Shown one piece after another: positions 11,783 to 24,742 of a DNA stretch of 64,000 nucleotides. The DNA is taken from the NCBI GenBank assembly GCA_947179485.1, contig CAMXBY010000063.1, positions 1 through 64,000 of the forward strand, read 5' to 3'. Each line of letters begins with the position of its first letter. Position 1 is the stretch's first letter. The notes beneath the pieces are model-generated. The model saw nothing but the letters and a program-made list of their open reading frames with translations, did not search any database and was not told where the DNA came from. The translations under genes and the position numbers were made by a program. Source of the DNA: Allacma fusca (lineage: Eukaryota; Arthropoda; Collembola; Symphypleona; Sminthuridae).

Positions 11783-14700
11783 ATGGAAGGGGAAGGTCAA
11801 GAAACCCGCGATCGGTAAGTTCCAATATGTTTTCATTATTCTGTCAGGAGAATTATTTCAGCACTTATTCGAAAAGGCGCCACTATAAAGAATACTTGAG
11901 CATATACTATTACTTGTGAATATAGTTTTAATCAAACAAACAGTTGAGTAGAGACCGAATTTGATAAATTATTTCTTGTATAATTATAATTATGGTGCTA
12001 TATATGTACATGTCAAAATGCTGGAAACAACTTCCATGCATAGGAGTTGCATTCATTTTATTTTGCTCTCGGATTCAATATTTCTCATAAAGTATGTATA
12101 GATACATTTAGATATAGTTAACAGTGATGAGTAAAATGAGAAATCAGAACAAAAATCACGGGAAATTAAAGAAAATTAAAATGGGAATTTGTTTAAAAAA
12201 TTTTCATGGAAAGCTATTTTTACATGATATCTCAACCATATACATACATACATCCTGTTAATTTAGTGACATGCCCACGGATTCTTCCCTGAAGTGTGAA
12301 CCACCAAGTCCTACAAATGAAGTCGTAAAGGAAGAGTTTTCCAAAATCGCCTCCTGTCAAAGTCCTCTGGCCTCAAGATTGGATGAATGAAGTTTATATT
12401 TTGAAAATTCATCTTTATCTATTCCCTTTCAAAGTAGAATTTCCACCAAACAGCTTTTTTCCCGCTTGAATTTTTTTATAGTTTTTGATAATTCTTAACG
12501 GAAATTGCTATAAGTGATTAACATTTGTTTGAGGAACTGATGCATTTAGAAAATATGATGGTGCTGGTATTGTGAGTCATTATTCAAAAACCTCACTTGA
12601 TTTTACATTTCGAAGGGCCTAATCATTCTTGATTGCTGCCATAGTTTCATATTAAATTAATTGTTTTTTTTTGTCATTTCAGGTCAGGCGAATTTGATCA
12701 AGTAAGCATAAACGCTTTTTACTAAATTGATTTCATATTGTCAATAATAGTCTTCAGCTTGTCCAAAGTAATAAATTATTACCGTTGGAGCGCAGCCATC
12801 AGCATTGATTCAAATACAGGCTCACAGAAATCATAGAGCGATTATTTTAGTGAGGGGTTATACAGACTCACAATTTACATTCAAAAATTTGACCAGGTAT
12901 TATTTACACATTGCCGGATATTTATTAGAGCATTTTCCAGACAGGGCGAACAATTGGAATCATTTCCGTTTACCGAAGAATACATTGACAAATAAGTCAA
13001 TCCTTGTAAGAGCATTCCATTATTGAAAGCTTGAAATGCCTCTATTAGAGCGAGGGCATTGTTTCACAAAATAACTATAACAAAATTGTTTTTATTTTGG
13101 CCAATCGTGTATAGTTCCTCCAGATTTCTACAGTACAGTTTATCTGGGATATTTTTAGGGACTGGTTAATTCTACATATTAGGTATCTATCATTCCTATT
13201 TGAGCACAGGATTTGTCGCAGAAACTAGGGTTTAAAATTTCAGCAGATTTATATAAGAGGAAAGGAGGAGTGAAGAGAGGCACATAATTGAAAAAATGAC
13301 CAATAGATAAGTTAAATTGGATAATTCGAAATGTTTGCGACTGTGCCGCGGAAGTTGGAACGGAAACTTAAGAATTTTCAGCCATTTTGAAATTGCGAAT
13401 GTGTTGTGTAGACATTGAGTAGCAGTATTTTAATTTACAGATCTCTATGAGGTTAGGATACAAGAAAATGATGTGCAACTGTGGGAAATCCTTATCAAGT
13501 TTTACTACAATTGAGAATACAGGACCCTTTATTTGCTCCACCACTTGTTTACTCTGGCATGGGACAGGTAAATTCTCTTTTGTATTAATTAACTTGTACG
13601 ACTTTGTTCAAACTGCATTCACAGGCACGTTACAACAAGTTAGGCAAAAGGAGTGAAATTACAAATTTGGAAATTCCAACGGTGCTTCGGGTTTTTAATT
13701 TTTTTATGATGACGTATGTTAATCACGTCGTCGGTAAAAATTTACCAAAGATTTACATGCTATAGAGGTTCTTGAATAGTCTCCTATTCTAACAGATGTT
13801 AATCTTTTGAAGGTCTACCCATAAAGATTGAATCTAAGCAGCAGAAACAATGGATAGACTTTTTAGTCCTTGGAAACCAAGGAAAGGATATGATTTTGGA
13901 GATACCAAACAACTGTCACGATCACGAAATACCGGTAAATACCTTCCACGGGACAATCTAACTCCTATTTTTCTGAGCTTTGCATTATATTAAACAACCT
14001 TCAATTTCCTCCCGAATTCCGGGAAACCTCGTATAAAATAATGCCGAAACGATTGCGATTTTTTTCATAAGTTTCATAAGTAAAATGCTAGGATGCTTTC
14101 TTATTTATACTGAATCCAGAACCGCATACGTAACTGCAAACACTCATGGGCAATTGTTTTTCCTTGCCTTCGACATTGGCATGAAAATGAAATACAATAA
14201 CACCTTCCTTTGCACCTTCCCTGCATCATATTTTGCAATTTACCCTCATCCAAAAATTAGGCTAATATTTTTACCTTCCTTGCCTTTTTGTGCCATTTCA
14301 AAATGCCTTTTGTCTAACCTTAAATGCCCTTTTTGTGCAAAAATAGGTTTGGCTGCCTGTAACATGTGGCTGGTTCAATGTGCAATACGATTTAATTAAG
14401 CATTGAACGTGTTTGACATAGACGTCAGTGTTCACGTACCAATGGAGTTAAAATTTATTTTAAACAGTATATTTCATTGAAAGATAACTTTGTGAAAAAT
14501 TATAATTTTTTGTGTTGATGTAAATTTGTTTTCACACAATGTATAATTATTTAGAGTTCGAAAGCAAACGTATATTCAACAAGAAAAGAGATAAAATACC
14601 AAATAAAAAGTCCACTGTTTGCAACCTTCAAAGTTTGTCATCTTCTAAATATGTTTTTGCACTTTCACATATTTGGCTCATAGAATTCATCTAGCGATTA

Positions 14701-17700
14701 TTTTGTATCTTTTACCAGCCAATATTAAATTCAAAACTTATGTAGGCACTGGCGAAAGTGTTCTTTATATTATTCAACAATATAAATATTCAAAATTCAA
14801 TTCAAAACTTTTCAAGGATTATTGAAATCTTTAACTTAATTTTTTAAACTACTGACCATGAGTACTGAATTAGGCCAATTAAAACGTTTTTTTAATTGAC
14901 ATTGAAATTTTCTAAAACTGGATGAGTTTGATTATGCCATGAAAAGTAATGGTCAGGGTGTGTTTCGGGTGGGCAGCAAAGCTTGGCAAAATATTCGCGT
15001 ACCTTAAATCCTAGATATTTTTAGAACCTTAAGTAGAGCCTGCATATTAGCCTACTTATATCCCTCTCGTTATTTGACCGTACCTACAACATACATATAA
15101 TGTCGAAATTGAATCCTACCTGCAAACTAAAATGAAATTATGCATGTATAAATTGAAGGCTACAAGTGATTTACATTGCACCTATTTTAAATATAAACAA
15201 TAGAGTTGGCAACGAAAATACGTACTGATTATTCCCAGCATACGTGAGTTGCAGAATTTTTGTCTCGAAATATCCACCCTACATACACTTGCCTACAAAA
15301 TAGTTAAAAATGTGAGCGTAACCTACAATTTTGCCTTCTTGTAGGCATACATACATGTAGGGTGTGAGCCCAGCTTTGGTGGGCAGGCATGTAACTCAAT
15401 TAAAGGCTTCTTTTATAAGAGTCCAGAATTTTTACTCAGGGACTAGAATTTGTTCTACCAGTTTTGCTTGCTATAATACAAAACCTTGAAATTTTTAGTT
15501 ACTAAAAATGACGTACCCGTTTTTATTGATACAGATAGTCCGTGTTCACGTCAAGCAGGATCCTCAAGAAGGTACGACGAACTTACTTTTTATTCGCTAT
15601 TTGGTTCTAATCTTCTAATACCTTTGTCAAGTTATTCTTTCCCGTTGCTTTTATTCGTAACTGTTGATCTTTGATCAAACTTGTATTTTAGCTATTGATC
15701 TTCAGATCAATATTTCTATTTCCTTTCTTTTAGAATAAATAATTAGCCTTTGTGTTATTGTTTTAGTATTCAGGTGTTGTGGTATCAGTTCTGGTACAAT
15801 AAGCTATAACTTACCAATATGTATCTTACATGATTTTACAGCCTTTCATCAGGCTCAGCCAGCAGGTCCAATCAATCCAGGAAGAAATAATTTGTTCCAT
15901 GCTGGACTGAATAATGCAAGTGCTTTCAATCCTGGAAGGATTCAAAATTCTCCTGTACTAATTCCGTACGATTATGGTAAAAATTATTCGGATAGTATAA
16001 ACGTACACAGTACGTTTCTGCAATAACGTTTTGCGACAACCAAAAATAGTAATAGAGATACAAAACCTGGTAGTTATGATTGTAATGAAATTGCAACAGG
16101 GAAATATCGTAGTGCTGGGCTCGGGTCAAGTATTTATAAAGATCCGACCACGAGCTTGACTTGACCCCGACTTCTCAAGTACGTATTTCAAAATTACCCG
16201 AACTTGACATTTTCAATTCAAGTAATAGATACTTGAATGGAACAAGTTCGGGTTTTCAAGTCATTCTTCGATTACTTGACCATGACTTTATGCGCGCGTT
16301 TCGGGTCCAACTTTAACTTGACTTTACCATGACCCGAACTTGACAATGAACTGGAACTTTCAAGTACAAGAAACTTGATTTGTAGGACACCAAAATACTT
16401 AAATTTTATTGGCGAAAAATTTATATTTGTAATAAAAGTGAACATATGTAGGTTTCTAACGCACACTAGGTTCCACCCAGAACTTTTCGAGCAAACGCTT
16501 CTAAAAATAATAATTGTATTTTTGATCCTTTTCACTGAATGTCGAATGATGGTACTTTGGAGATCTGATTTCGTGTACCGGTGGGTCTGGTATTTCAGTT
16601 TACATTTTCGGTGACACAAAACTTATTTTAACGTTCGTTGGCAATACTATTGTAAAAATGGATGCGAAAATTTTAAAATTAATTTCTACGGAGTCATATG
16701 AGTGTTCAGCGTTCTTTTGTATTTGTGTACACGGAACACGTTAACAAAGGCTTGCTAAAGTCATGTACTAAAATGCCAAAAAAATGTACTAAATTAAGTT
16801 TTATTTAGCATAGTGAATCGTAAGTGAATTGAAAATTCCCTCAGCCGTGAAGACTTGCGCAAACAGAAAACTTAAACTTGTAAAAGAAAAACTCAAGTTC
16901 GTGGTCATAAGTACTTCTTAATATTTTATTACTTAACAGCCCCTATTCACCCTCAACAAAATTATCATCAGCAACGTGTCATATCACACGATGGACAATA
17001 CTATGGGAACAATGTTACAGAAGGCAGGAATTTAGATGGGATGCAAATGTATATGAGAACAGTGCCAAGTACTTACAACTCAGGTAATTTGGTTTTTAAC
17101 GTATTTCCGGTTGTACTTTAATTCCTTCAAAATTGCAATTATTGTATTACCAGGGGCAAGCAGTAATTGGAAAACATGCCACTTTGCCTCAATTCAATTA
17201 TAAAAGTTACAATAATGACCATACACTTACCATTGCGTTAGCAAAGCTCAGCTCACGCTTCCCCCTTGGTGTCTTTTAACATTTACTATTTAGGAGCAAA
17301 GTAAGTGTAATCATTTGTACGAGTGCGGCACTTCTTACATTACATTCAGATACATACATATGTCCACAAATGCTCTCGCCAATTTAAATCTGAATTGGCA
17401 AAGTTCTGTTCAATTCAATTGTCGATTCAATATCGAATTGAATCGACGGATTCCGATCTTAACTTTGAATTAAAATGAATTATTTTTCTAGCAATATTTT
17501 ATGTATAGTGTTATACTTATAACGTCCTGAATTCGTCTCATGATATTCATAGTTCCTTGAGTCTCCACATCCTTGTAATTGAACCTTACCACAGGATTTT
17601 TATTGTAATGGATTGGAAATATTTAAATATGTATGGATATAAGTACAATTAATTATACAAATTTCTCTTTTGACCAATAAGACAACCCCACGAATGTGCA

Positions 17701-17806
17701 GCCAACTTCATTTGACATATTACCTTTAGGGATTCGACATGGAAGTCCTCACAGAATCCCGGAGAAAAAACTCAATAATTTTTCAGAACAAGGGGCTGCG
17801 CAGTAA
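11783..17806 (+). CDS. Cys-cluster protein with Asn/Gln/Pro-rich tail, 246 aa, eight exons (paralog of 7515-10112)
   Basis: Exons: 11783-11814, 12683-12701, 13441-13567, 13813-13934, 15535-15571, 15842-15976, 16940-17083, 17682-17806. All junctions are GT-AG and join to 247 codons ending TAA. Intron phases match the minus-strand paralog throughout, and exon 2 is exactly 19 bp in both. The Cys cluster is C29-x-C31-x17-C49-x3-C53, ending CSTTC. A conserved block follows with QWIDFLVLGNQGKDMILEIP, aligned with the paralog at W, D, G-N, G and LEIP. The tail is rich in Asn, Gln, Pro, Gly and His, without membrane segments. Introns 4 and 6 are long; intron 4 holds a hAT-type MITE. No family recognised. 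A zinc-binding head plus disordered tail is the cautious description. Confidence 0.75.
14977..15378. mobile_element. hAT-type MITE in intron 4 (402 bp)
   Basis: Termini CAAAGCTTGGC and GCCCAGCTTTG form an 11-bp inverted repeat with one mismatch. A perfect 8-bp direct repeat GTGGGCAG flanks them (14969-14976 and 15379-15386). No coding capacity. It sits inside intron 4 of the plus-strand paralog. Confidence 0.8.
16105..16380. repeat. Degenerate CTTGAC/GGGTCAAG-rich repeat in intron 6
   Basis: About ten imperfect copies of CTTGAC, CCCGAAC and TCAAGT motifs occur on both strands. The composition is like the interior of a MITE, with a left edge resembling a hAT terminus (GTGCTGGG), but I found no matching right end. 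Confidence 0.45.
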
Positions 17807-19204
17807 CAATCTACACTTTGTAATTCATAAGCCACAGCCAGTATTCATAATTTTTGCACTATTCAAAGAAAGGTATTTTATTCTTTGTCTAGAATAAATA
17901 CTCACGGCTCTGTAATCACATGTAGTAATATTTTATTTTCATTATTAATTGATTGTACATCTGTGTGGCTAATGAGTATAATGTCAAACATTTCAAGAAT
18001 TTCCTCCTCAAGATCAGATTGGACTTTTTCACACTGAATATAGCAATTAAGTCCTCAATTGTTTTATGTAATAACTGCCTTTTAGACAAAAGTTGTGTGT
18101 GTCAATTTTAACTTTATTTGAATTCAATGAATGAAAATATTTGAATAGAAATCAGTTTGCGTTATTTACATATAATTATATTGAGTGTCATTAATTTAAA
18201 GCGGATTTCTGGGAATATACCTAACAATAAGTCTAATTAAATCTAATTAAGTCTTATTAAAATCAATATGCTCACATGATTTCACTGTAACATTGACGAT
18301 TTATCTAAATACTTTGATCTTTTACCCACCAAATCCTGTAGAGGGAATAGGGGCTGTAAAGATTTGCGGAGTTTCTCAGTGTCTCACAGTGCCCCAGGAA
18401 ATTGATAGACGGACTGGGAGTATTTACCAAGATTGTAAGCATATACGCACACAGATTCATCTATAAAAACCTACCCATTATAAATAGTATGCACTGCCAT
18501 CCAACATTACATATGTATACATTTAGGACAGGTTTCTAAAATTTTCTTCCATAACTTTTGAATAAACAGTAAATTTTCTCGACATTTTTTTATGACTATA
18601 GTCCCTGAAAATAAAATTAAAAATTCAATCCCCTTAGCCCACTTTGTAATGGTATTGGAAAAGACTGTCGGGAGGTTAACATTTCAGGTGTCAAAGCTTT
18701 GAGTACTTGCGACCACGATTTAAAGATATAAGGAAACCAGGAATCTTAATTTATAGGTCAAACTATAGTTTAAACATCAGGTATTACGATTGTAGTGAAA
18801 GAAATATTTTTATTACAAACACCCAATTGACGTCAACTCATATTAAGTTTTAAAGAAATAATCAGATGGAAACAAGTGCGAGCGGTTGTGTCAGCCAATA
18901 GTGAACATTTGATAATTTTAAAATCCAAGTTAGTCATCGACATTATACTCCTCAAGTATAGAGACAGGAAATAGAATGTCATCAATATATTTTTGTATTT
19001 GGACCATTAATGGGTTAAGTCCAGACCAGTTTTTAATCCAATGTATTAATCCAGTCACAGGACTTGTGTCCTCAGGTCTGTGCAATTCACATAATATTCT
19101 TACAGTTTAGTAAATTTTTGCTTGGAATGTCCAAAAAAATTGTGTAATGTCTTATCTAGCTGTTTGCACCCCTATCATTATAGGGGAGTGAAATTTGTCA
19201 ATTC
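17807..19204. other. Intergenic between the plus-strand paralog and the BEL/Pao element
   Basis: This holds the 3' UTR of the plus-strand gene and AT-rich sequence. No gene or delimited repeat seen. Confidence 0.45.
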
Positions 19205-19209
19205 ACCCT

Positions 19210-20077
19210 TGTGACGGCTAGTATGGAAGCGAGAATGAATGCAGAATAAATGGAACGATGGGCGGTACTCTTATGAGCTGTGTCTTTGGCTGTCAGCTGA
19301 AGCGCCTCTCCTCTTCACTTAGGAATCAGACAGCGCCAAGCTTACAGCATTAAGTTACATGTAAATACATATATAGTATTAGTATATAAGAGCCTCATAG
19401 ATGGCGAACCTGTATTATGTTCGTATCATGTAAGCGATTAAATACCCGGATATTGTTATGTTAAATACCCGGGTAAGTATATAATGTCAAACCATGTAGA
19501 TGTTACTAAAAGTTATCCTTATGTATGTTAATTGAATTTAGGATACTTAAATGAAAATGTTGGTATTAGTTTTGTAATAAGTTAGCATACATTTAGTTTA
19601 TATTAACACATATGTATTTACCATATATTTGAATGGGAATTGTTGCATGATGTTGTCATGGCTATTTAGCACATATTTGTTGTTGAATATTTTAAATTGA
19701 TTGAATATTGTAAATTGATTGAATATTGAGCTGGAATGATTGGGCTTGCGAAAGAGATGTATTATGCAGATTGTAAGTCTACGAGAAAAAAGACAGAACT
19801 TCTTTTGGTGTGAATGAGAGAGCACGGCTATTCTAATAAAGAAAAAGCTTTTGTGATTTTCACTACAAATTTCCTTACTAAAATTTAGTACCTTCATTCA
19901 CACTGGGTAGCAAAGGCTACCACAGGTACTTAAATCGTTGAACGTGAGGGAATTTTGCTAATAAATAATTTACGTGCGCTGAAAGCAGCGCTGGTCCTTC
20001 ACAAAGTTACCCTTCCAGTCAGGTTGGGTTTTGTTCGAGAAGACCTTTATTATTGAAGCCGATCTGAGGCTCCAACA
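19210..20077 (+). repeat. 5' LTR of the BEL/Pao element
   Basis: It starts TGTGACGG and ends CTCCAACA. It contains a TATA-like TATATAAG near 19384, a plausible retroelement promoter, and AATAAA at 19245-19250. A 99-codon minus-strand frame inside is present in both LTRs only because they are duplicates. Confidence 0.92.
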
Positions 20078-22709
20078 GTTGGATGACAACCTACACGGTG
20101 CCAATGATGAAGAATCAGCTAGCAAATGTATAAGAGACACAATCGAGCTATTTAGTAAGGGAGGATTCCATATATGTAATTGGGCGAGCAACTCGAGGTT
20201 GGCAATACAGGCTCTACACCCCGACCTTCGAGCGAAGAACTTGGTCGACCTTTCCGAAGATACAGAATTACCAGCTGAAAGAGTGCTTGGGCTATTTTGG
20301 GATGCAGAGGAAGATAAATTTATCTTTAAAATAAACTTTCCTAAGGTCCACGAAGATATTTTGACATGCACCAGGATACCTACCAAGCGGGAGATGGCAT
20401 CGCTGGTTATGTCCGTTTTTGACCCATTAGGACTTGTAGTTCATTTCACGATTAAAGGGCGCATCATTTTTCAGGAGGCATGGCTATCAAAGAAGGGTTG
20501 GGATGAAGAGATTCCTGAAGAGCTGTTTGTCAAATGGAAATGGTGGGTTGCAGAGTTGTCCAATATTGTAAACGTAAGAGTCCCAAGATGCTACACATTC
20601 CATTTGGGGGAAGCACAGTCTGTTCAGCTCCATATATTTGTGGATGCGAGTAGTAAGGCTTTTGCATCCGTAGCTTACCTAAGAACTTTATTGGAGGGTA
20701 CAGCCGAAGTATCGTTGGTACTTGCAAGAGCCCGCGTAGCACCGCTCAAAGCTTTGACTATTCCCAAACTGGAGTTACAAGCAGCTTTAATGGGATCTAG
20801 AATGGCGGCGACTATTAAGGAGGAAATTCAGGTTACTATCAACACAACAGTTTTATGGTCGGATTCACAGACGGTAATTTCCTGGATTCGATCACACAAG
20901 ACAAATCCGAGGCAGTTTGTAGCCAATCGTATTGGAGAAATCTTGGAGAACTCAGAGGTTGGTGACTGGCGATGGCTACCAACAGAAGAAAATGTGGCTG
21001 ACGAAGCCACGAGACCCAACGAAGGGACCCAATTTGAACCACAGGCAAGGTGGTACAAAGGACCGGCCTTCTTAAAACTACCGGAATCTGACTGGCCGAA
21101 AGAACGGGGAAATTTACTAGTTGAATCCGAAAACTCCAAAAGTGAAAGCATCGAAGTGGTTTTTGCTACAGTACCAAAAATTGCTGACCGTCACGTCCCG
21201 TACATTGTTAGATTCTCATCCTGGCTGAAGTTAGTCCGAACTACAGCGTGGGTACGTCGATTTGTAAAAAACTGGATAGGAAAAACTACTACCAAAGGGG
21301 AGCTGTCTGGCAAAGAGTTTCAAGAGGCTGAGCAATCCTGGTGGAAAGTGGTACAAACAACCTGTTTTGGAGAAGATCTGAAGCTACTGGTCAAAGGGTT
21401 GCCACTTTCTTCTACTTGCAAGTTACGCAAACTTTCTCCTTTCATTGATGCTCAAGGTATTGTAAGAATGAAAGGAAGACTTTCTGAAGCAGATGATCTA
21501 CCCGTTGAAACAAGGGAACCAGTAATTCTCGACCGGAGACATCGCTACACACAACTACTAATAGAGCATCTACACAAGGAATCTGCTCACCAAGGAGTAG
21601 AAACCGTTTTAAACGAACTACGTCAAAGTTTCTGGGTCCCAGATGGGAGAGCTGCGGTCAAGAAAGCGTTCTCAGAGTGCCAATGGTGCAAGGTTCGAAA
21701 GGCATCCCCGTTAACTCCAGAGATGTCCTCATTACCAGCAGAAAGAGTGACAAGACCGGAGGGACCATTTAGCAACACAGGGCTTGACTTTTTTGGTCCT
21801 TTTATGGTATCGATAATGAGAAAGCATGTGAAACGGTATGGTGTAATTTTCACATGCCTTTCTACTAGAGCAATCCATCTAGAAGTGGCCCCAGACCTCT
21901 CAACCGACGGAGCTATCAATGCCATCAGGAGATTCGTGGCCAGGCGTACTGTTCCACATACCTTATGGTCCGATAATGGAACGAATTTCCATGGTGCCGA
22001 CCGGGAATTACAGCAAGCAGTAAGAACTCTTGACAAGGAGGAAATTTTGAGGAAATTTGCTGGAAAAGGAATGACGTGGCGCTTCAACCCACCTGCATCC
22101 CCGCACATGGGTGGTGCCTGGGAGCGGCTTGTAAAATCGGTAAAGGTAGCGCTAAGTGCTACACTGAAGGAAACCATTCCCAAAGAGGACGTTTTACACA
22201 CTCTGCTTGTAGAAGCAGAATTTATTGTAAACAATAGGCCATTAACTCATGTAAGTGTAGATCCAGACGATCCGGAATGCTTAACTCCAAACCATTTCCT
22301 CAGGTGTGGAAAGGACGTTGGCGTAACACCTGGAGTATTCACGGAAGGTAACTGGAATTTGCGAAGTCAATGGAAGTTAGTCCAGGTTCTAACCGAGAAG
22401 TTGTGGCAAAGATGGGTCAGAGAATATTTACCCACGCTCTCCAGAAGATCGAAATGGTTCTCACCTGTTAAGTCCATAGAGGTTGGGGATATTGTGGTGG
22501 TAGCGGACAAAGATGGTCCACGAAATTCTTGGCCGTTGGGGAGAATTATTCAGGTCTATCCAGGAAAAGATGGGCAAGTTAGGGTTGTCGACGTAAAGAC
22601 AATGGACGGCATTTACAGAAGACCCGCTTCTAAGATCTGTGTATTAGACGTCACCAAGAAAGATGAAGAGATCAACTCCTCATCTGGGGGGAAGAAATGT
22701 GACGGCTAG
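20078..22709 (+). CDS. pol: BEL/Pao pol remnant: RT C-terminus, RNase H, integrase
   Basis: The open frame runs from inside the 5' LTR (20031, no natural ATG) to a TAG just inside the 3' LTR. Counting from 20031, the interior begins at residue 17 within what should be the RT YxDD box: only LDD remains, and the upstream fingers/palm are missing. The Pao-type region after RT follows (GLFWDAEEDKF, SVFDPLGL). RNase H has its acidic residues D205, E248, D278 and D324. Integrase has H513/H515/H520 with C550-x2-C553, and catalytic D586, D648 and E698 (LDFFGPF, WSDNGTNF, GGAWERL). A DUF5641-like C-terminal domain ends the protein. Without gag, protease and RT it cannot act alone. Confidence 0.9.
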
Positions 22710-23565
22710 TATGGAAGCGAGAATGAATGCAGAATAAATGGAACGATGGGCGGTACTCTTATGAGCTGTGTCTTTGGCTGTCAGCTGAAGCGCCTCTCCT
22801 CTTCACTTAGGAATCAGACAGCGCCAAGCTTACAGCATTAAGTTACATGTAAATACATATATAGTATTAGTATATAAGAGCCTCATAGATGGCGAACCTG
22901 TATTATGTTCGTATCATGTAAGCGATTAAATACCCGGATATTGTTATGTTAAATACCCGGGTAAGTATATAATGTCAAACCATGTAGATGTTACTAAAAG
23001 TTATCCTTATGTATGTTAATTGAATTTAGGATACTTAAATGAAAATGTTGGTATTAGTTTTGTAATAAGTTAGCATACATTTAGTTTATATTAACACATA
23101 TGTATTTACCATATATTTGAATGGGAATTGTTGCATGATGTTGTCATGGCTATTTAGCACATATTTGTTGTTGAATATTTTAAATTGATTGAATATTGTA
23201 AATTGATTGAATATTGAGCTGGAATGATTGGGCTTGCGAAAGAGATGTATTATGCAGATTGTAAGTCTACGAGAAAAAAGACAGAACTTCTTTTGGTGTG
23301 AATGAGAGAGCACGGCTATTCTAATAAAGAAAAAGCTTTTGTGATTTTCACTACAAATTTCCTTACTAAAATTTAGTACCTTCATTCACACTGGGTAGCA
23401 AAGGCTACCACAGGTACTTAAATCGTTGAACGTGAGGGAATTTTGCTAATAAATAATTTACGTGCGCTGAAAGCAGCGCTGGTCCTTCACAAAGTTACCC
23501 TTCCAGTCAGGTTGGGTTTTGTTCGAGAAGACCTTTATTATTGAAGCCGATCTGAGGCTCCAACA
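22698..23565 (+). repeat. 3' LTR of the BEL/Pao element
   Basis: It has the same length and, by eye, the same sequence as 19210-20077. The pol stop codon lies in its first 12 bases, as is common in this superfamily. Confidence 0.92.
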
Positions 23566-23570
23566 ACCCT

Positions 23571-24669
23571 TATGAAAGCATACAAACGACACTCAACCTG
23601 TTTGGATCCGTTCCTGCGTGCTTCTCCCTGGGTTACTGACATTTAGATACAATTAAGAATCGAAAACTTATAACCCAAAACTCATCAAATATTTTAATAT
23701 AGTTGAAAGATCTGCTCATCAAAATTTTTAAGGAGTACGGTTCATGGGGTTTTATTTTCTTACATAATATTTTCTCTATATATCCTCACCCCTAATCCCC
23801 CTGGTGGCCCAACGTGTTACTAAATTACGAACTCATTTGATTGAAAGCAGAAATTAGTAGTCATACACATTGCACATACATATGTATCTACATATAATAA
23901 TTATAGGTTCTAGTATAAAGCTGCTGAAAGTGATAAAGGAAAATTTGTATTTGTATTTGAAGCAGTTTGTCCCAAATTATCGTAGCATTTACTATGTATC
24001 CAAGCTTACGAGTACTCTTACAATGCACTCTTCCAATAAAACACCCATTTAAAAATTATTTTGTCTTACATCCTTATTGCTGATTTCAGTTCCACTGTTT
24101 CCCCTAACAGAGAAATTTCATGTTGGCATCCGCATGGCTTCCTTATCTTTGTGGTACACGAACGGCCTACATTTTAAGTGCATAACTGGATGTCACAGGA
24201 ATATTGAATCGGCATCTGTCAACTTGAGTGATCTGGAAATATTGGGTCAAATATTAATTTGTCAATTTGAAATAAATAAATTTAACCATCGAAAATTTAG
24301 ATTAGTGAATGGCAAAAGTGATGAAGTGATGAAATGATTGGAATTATAACATTCGGTATCTTCGTACAGTCAATTTTTGATGCTCTTAAAACTTAATTGT
24401 AATTACTAAAAAACAATTTATATTACCCGGAGGAACTTTTTTAGGAGTTAGATATTTTAGCATCTTGAGGTTTGTTTTTTAAACTACGGCTGGCCTTTCT
24501 GTACGGATGCAGACAAAGAAGAATGCATTGAGATTGTAAAGGTTAATAATACACCAAAATTACCCCAAGTATTTCCTAAACAAACACTTTCAAAACATTA
24601 TAGCATTTAATTCACAAATAGATTCACAAAATTGTAATTTCATTGAATAAAACTATTTTAATTTGTTGG
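23571..24669. other. Intergenic with one unassigned open frame
   Basis: A plus-strand frame follows a possible acceptor at about 24090 and runs to a stop at 24337 (about 80 codons, no recognised domain). I found no partner exon. Otherwise AT-rich sequence. Confidence 0.3.
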
Positions 24670-24742
24670 AGGATTTCCCTATTGATATTATTATCGTATT
24701 TCGTGGTAAACTACATAATATTATATTTCACATGAAAAAACT
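24670..24742. repeat. Conserved ~70-bp module of the peptide-gene cluster (first copy)
   Basis: The core reads approximately GATATTAT, then TTTCGTAGTAAACTA, then TTTCACATGAAAAA. Related copies recur near 29951-30020, 31950-32020, 33568-33640, 38167-38242, 40415-40480, 41498-41565 and 43137-43205, and at the equivalent places in the later repeat units. Each lies in an intergene of the cluster. It may be duplicated flanking sequence or a shared regulatory block. Confidence 0.55.

Larger units (their letters stand above)
19210..23565 (+). mobile_element. BEL/Pao LTR retrotransposon, internally deleted (4356 bp)
   Basis: Two 868-bp LTRs (TGTGAC...CCAACA) bracket a 2620-bp interior. A 5-bp direct repeat ACCCT flanks the element (19205-19209 and 23566-23570), the size expected for this superfamily. 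Compared with a complete BEL/Pao element, the primer-binding site, gag, protease and most of reverse transcriptase are absent. RNase H and integrase remain open. The LTRs look identical by eye, so insertion is recent and mobility would have depended on proteins from a complete relative. Confidence 0.92.

Noticed and set aside
14085..14399. 104-codon plus-strand frame with several Cys
   Set aside because: It lies inside intron 4 of the eight-exon gene, is low-complexity, and has no splice or domain support.
16105..16380. Possible additional complete hAT-type MITE
   Set aside because: The left edge resembles a terminus but no matching right terminus or 8-bp duplication was found.
17151..17275. 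CCAGGGGCAAGC and GCTTCCCCCTTGG as inverted termini of an element
   Set aside because: The match is imperfect and the flanks show no target duplication.
19598..19897. 99-codon minus-strand frame, repeated at 23086-23385
   Set aside because: It is antisense within the two LTRs and duplicated only because the LTRs are identical.
21623..22234. 203-codon minus-strand frame
   Set aside because: It is an antisense shadow of the integrase coding region.
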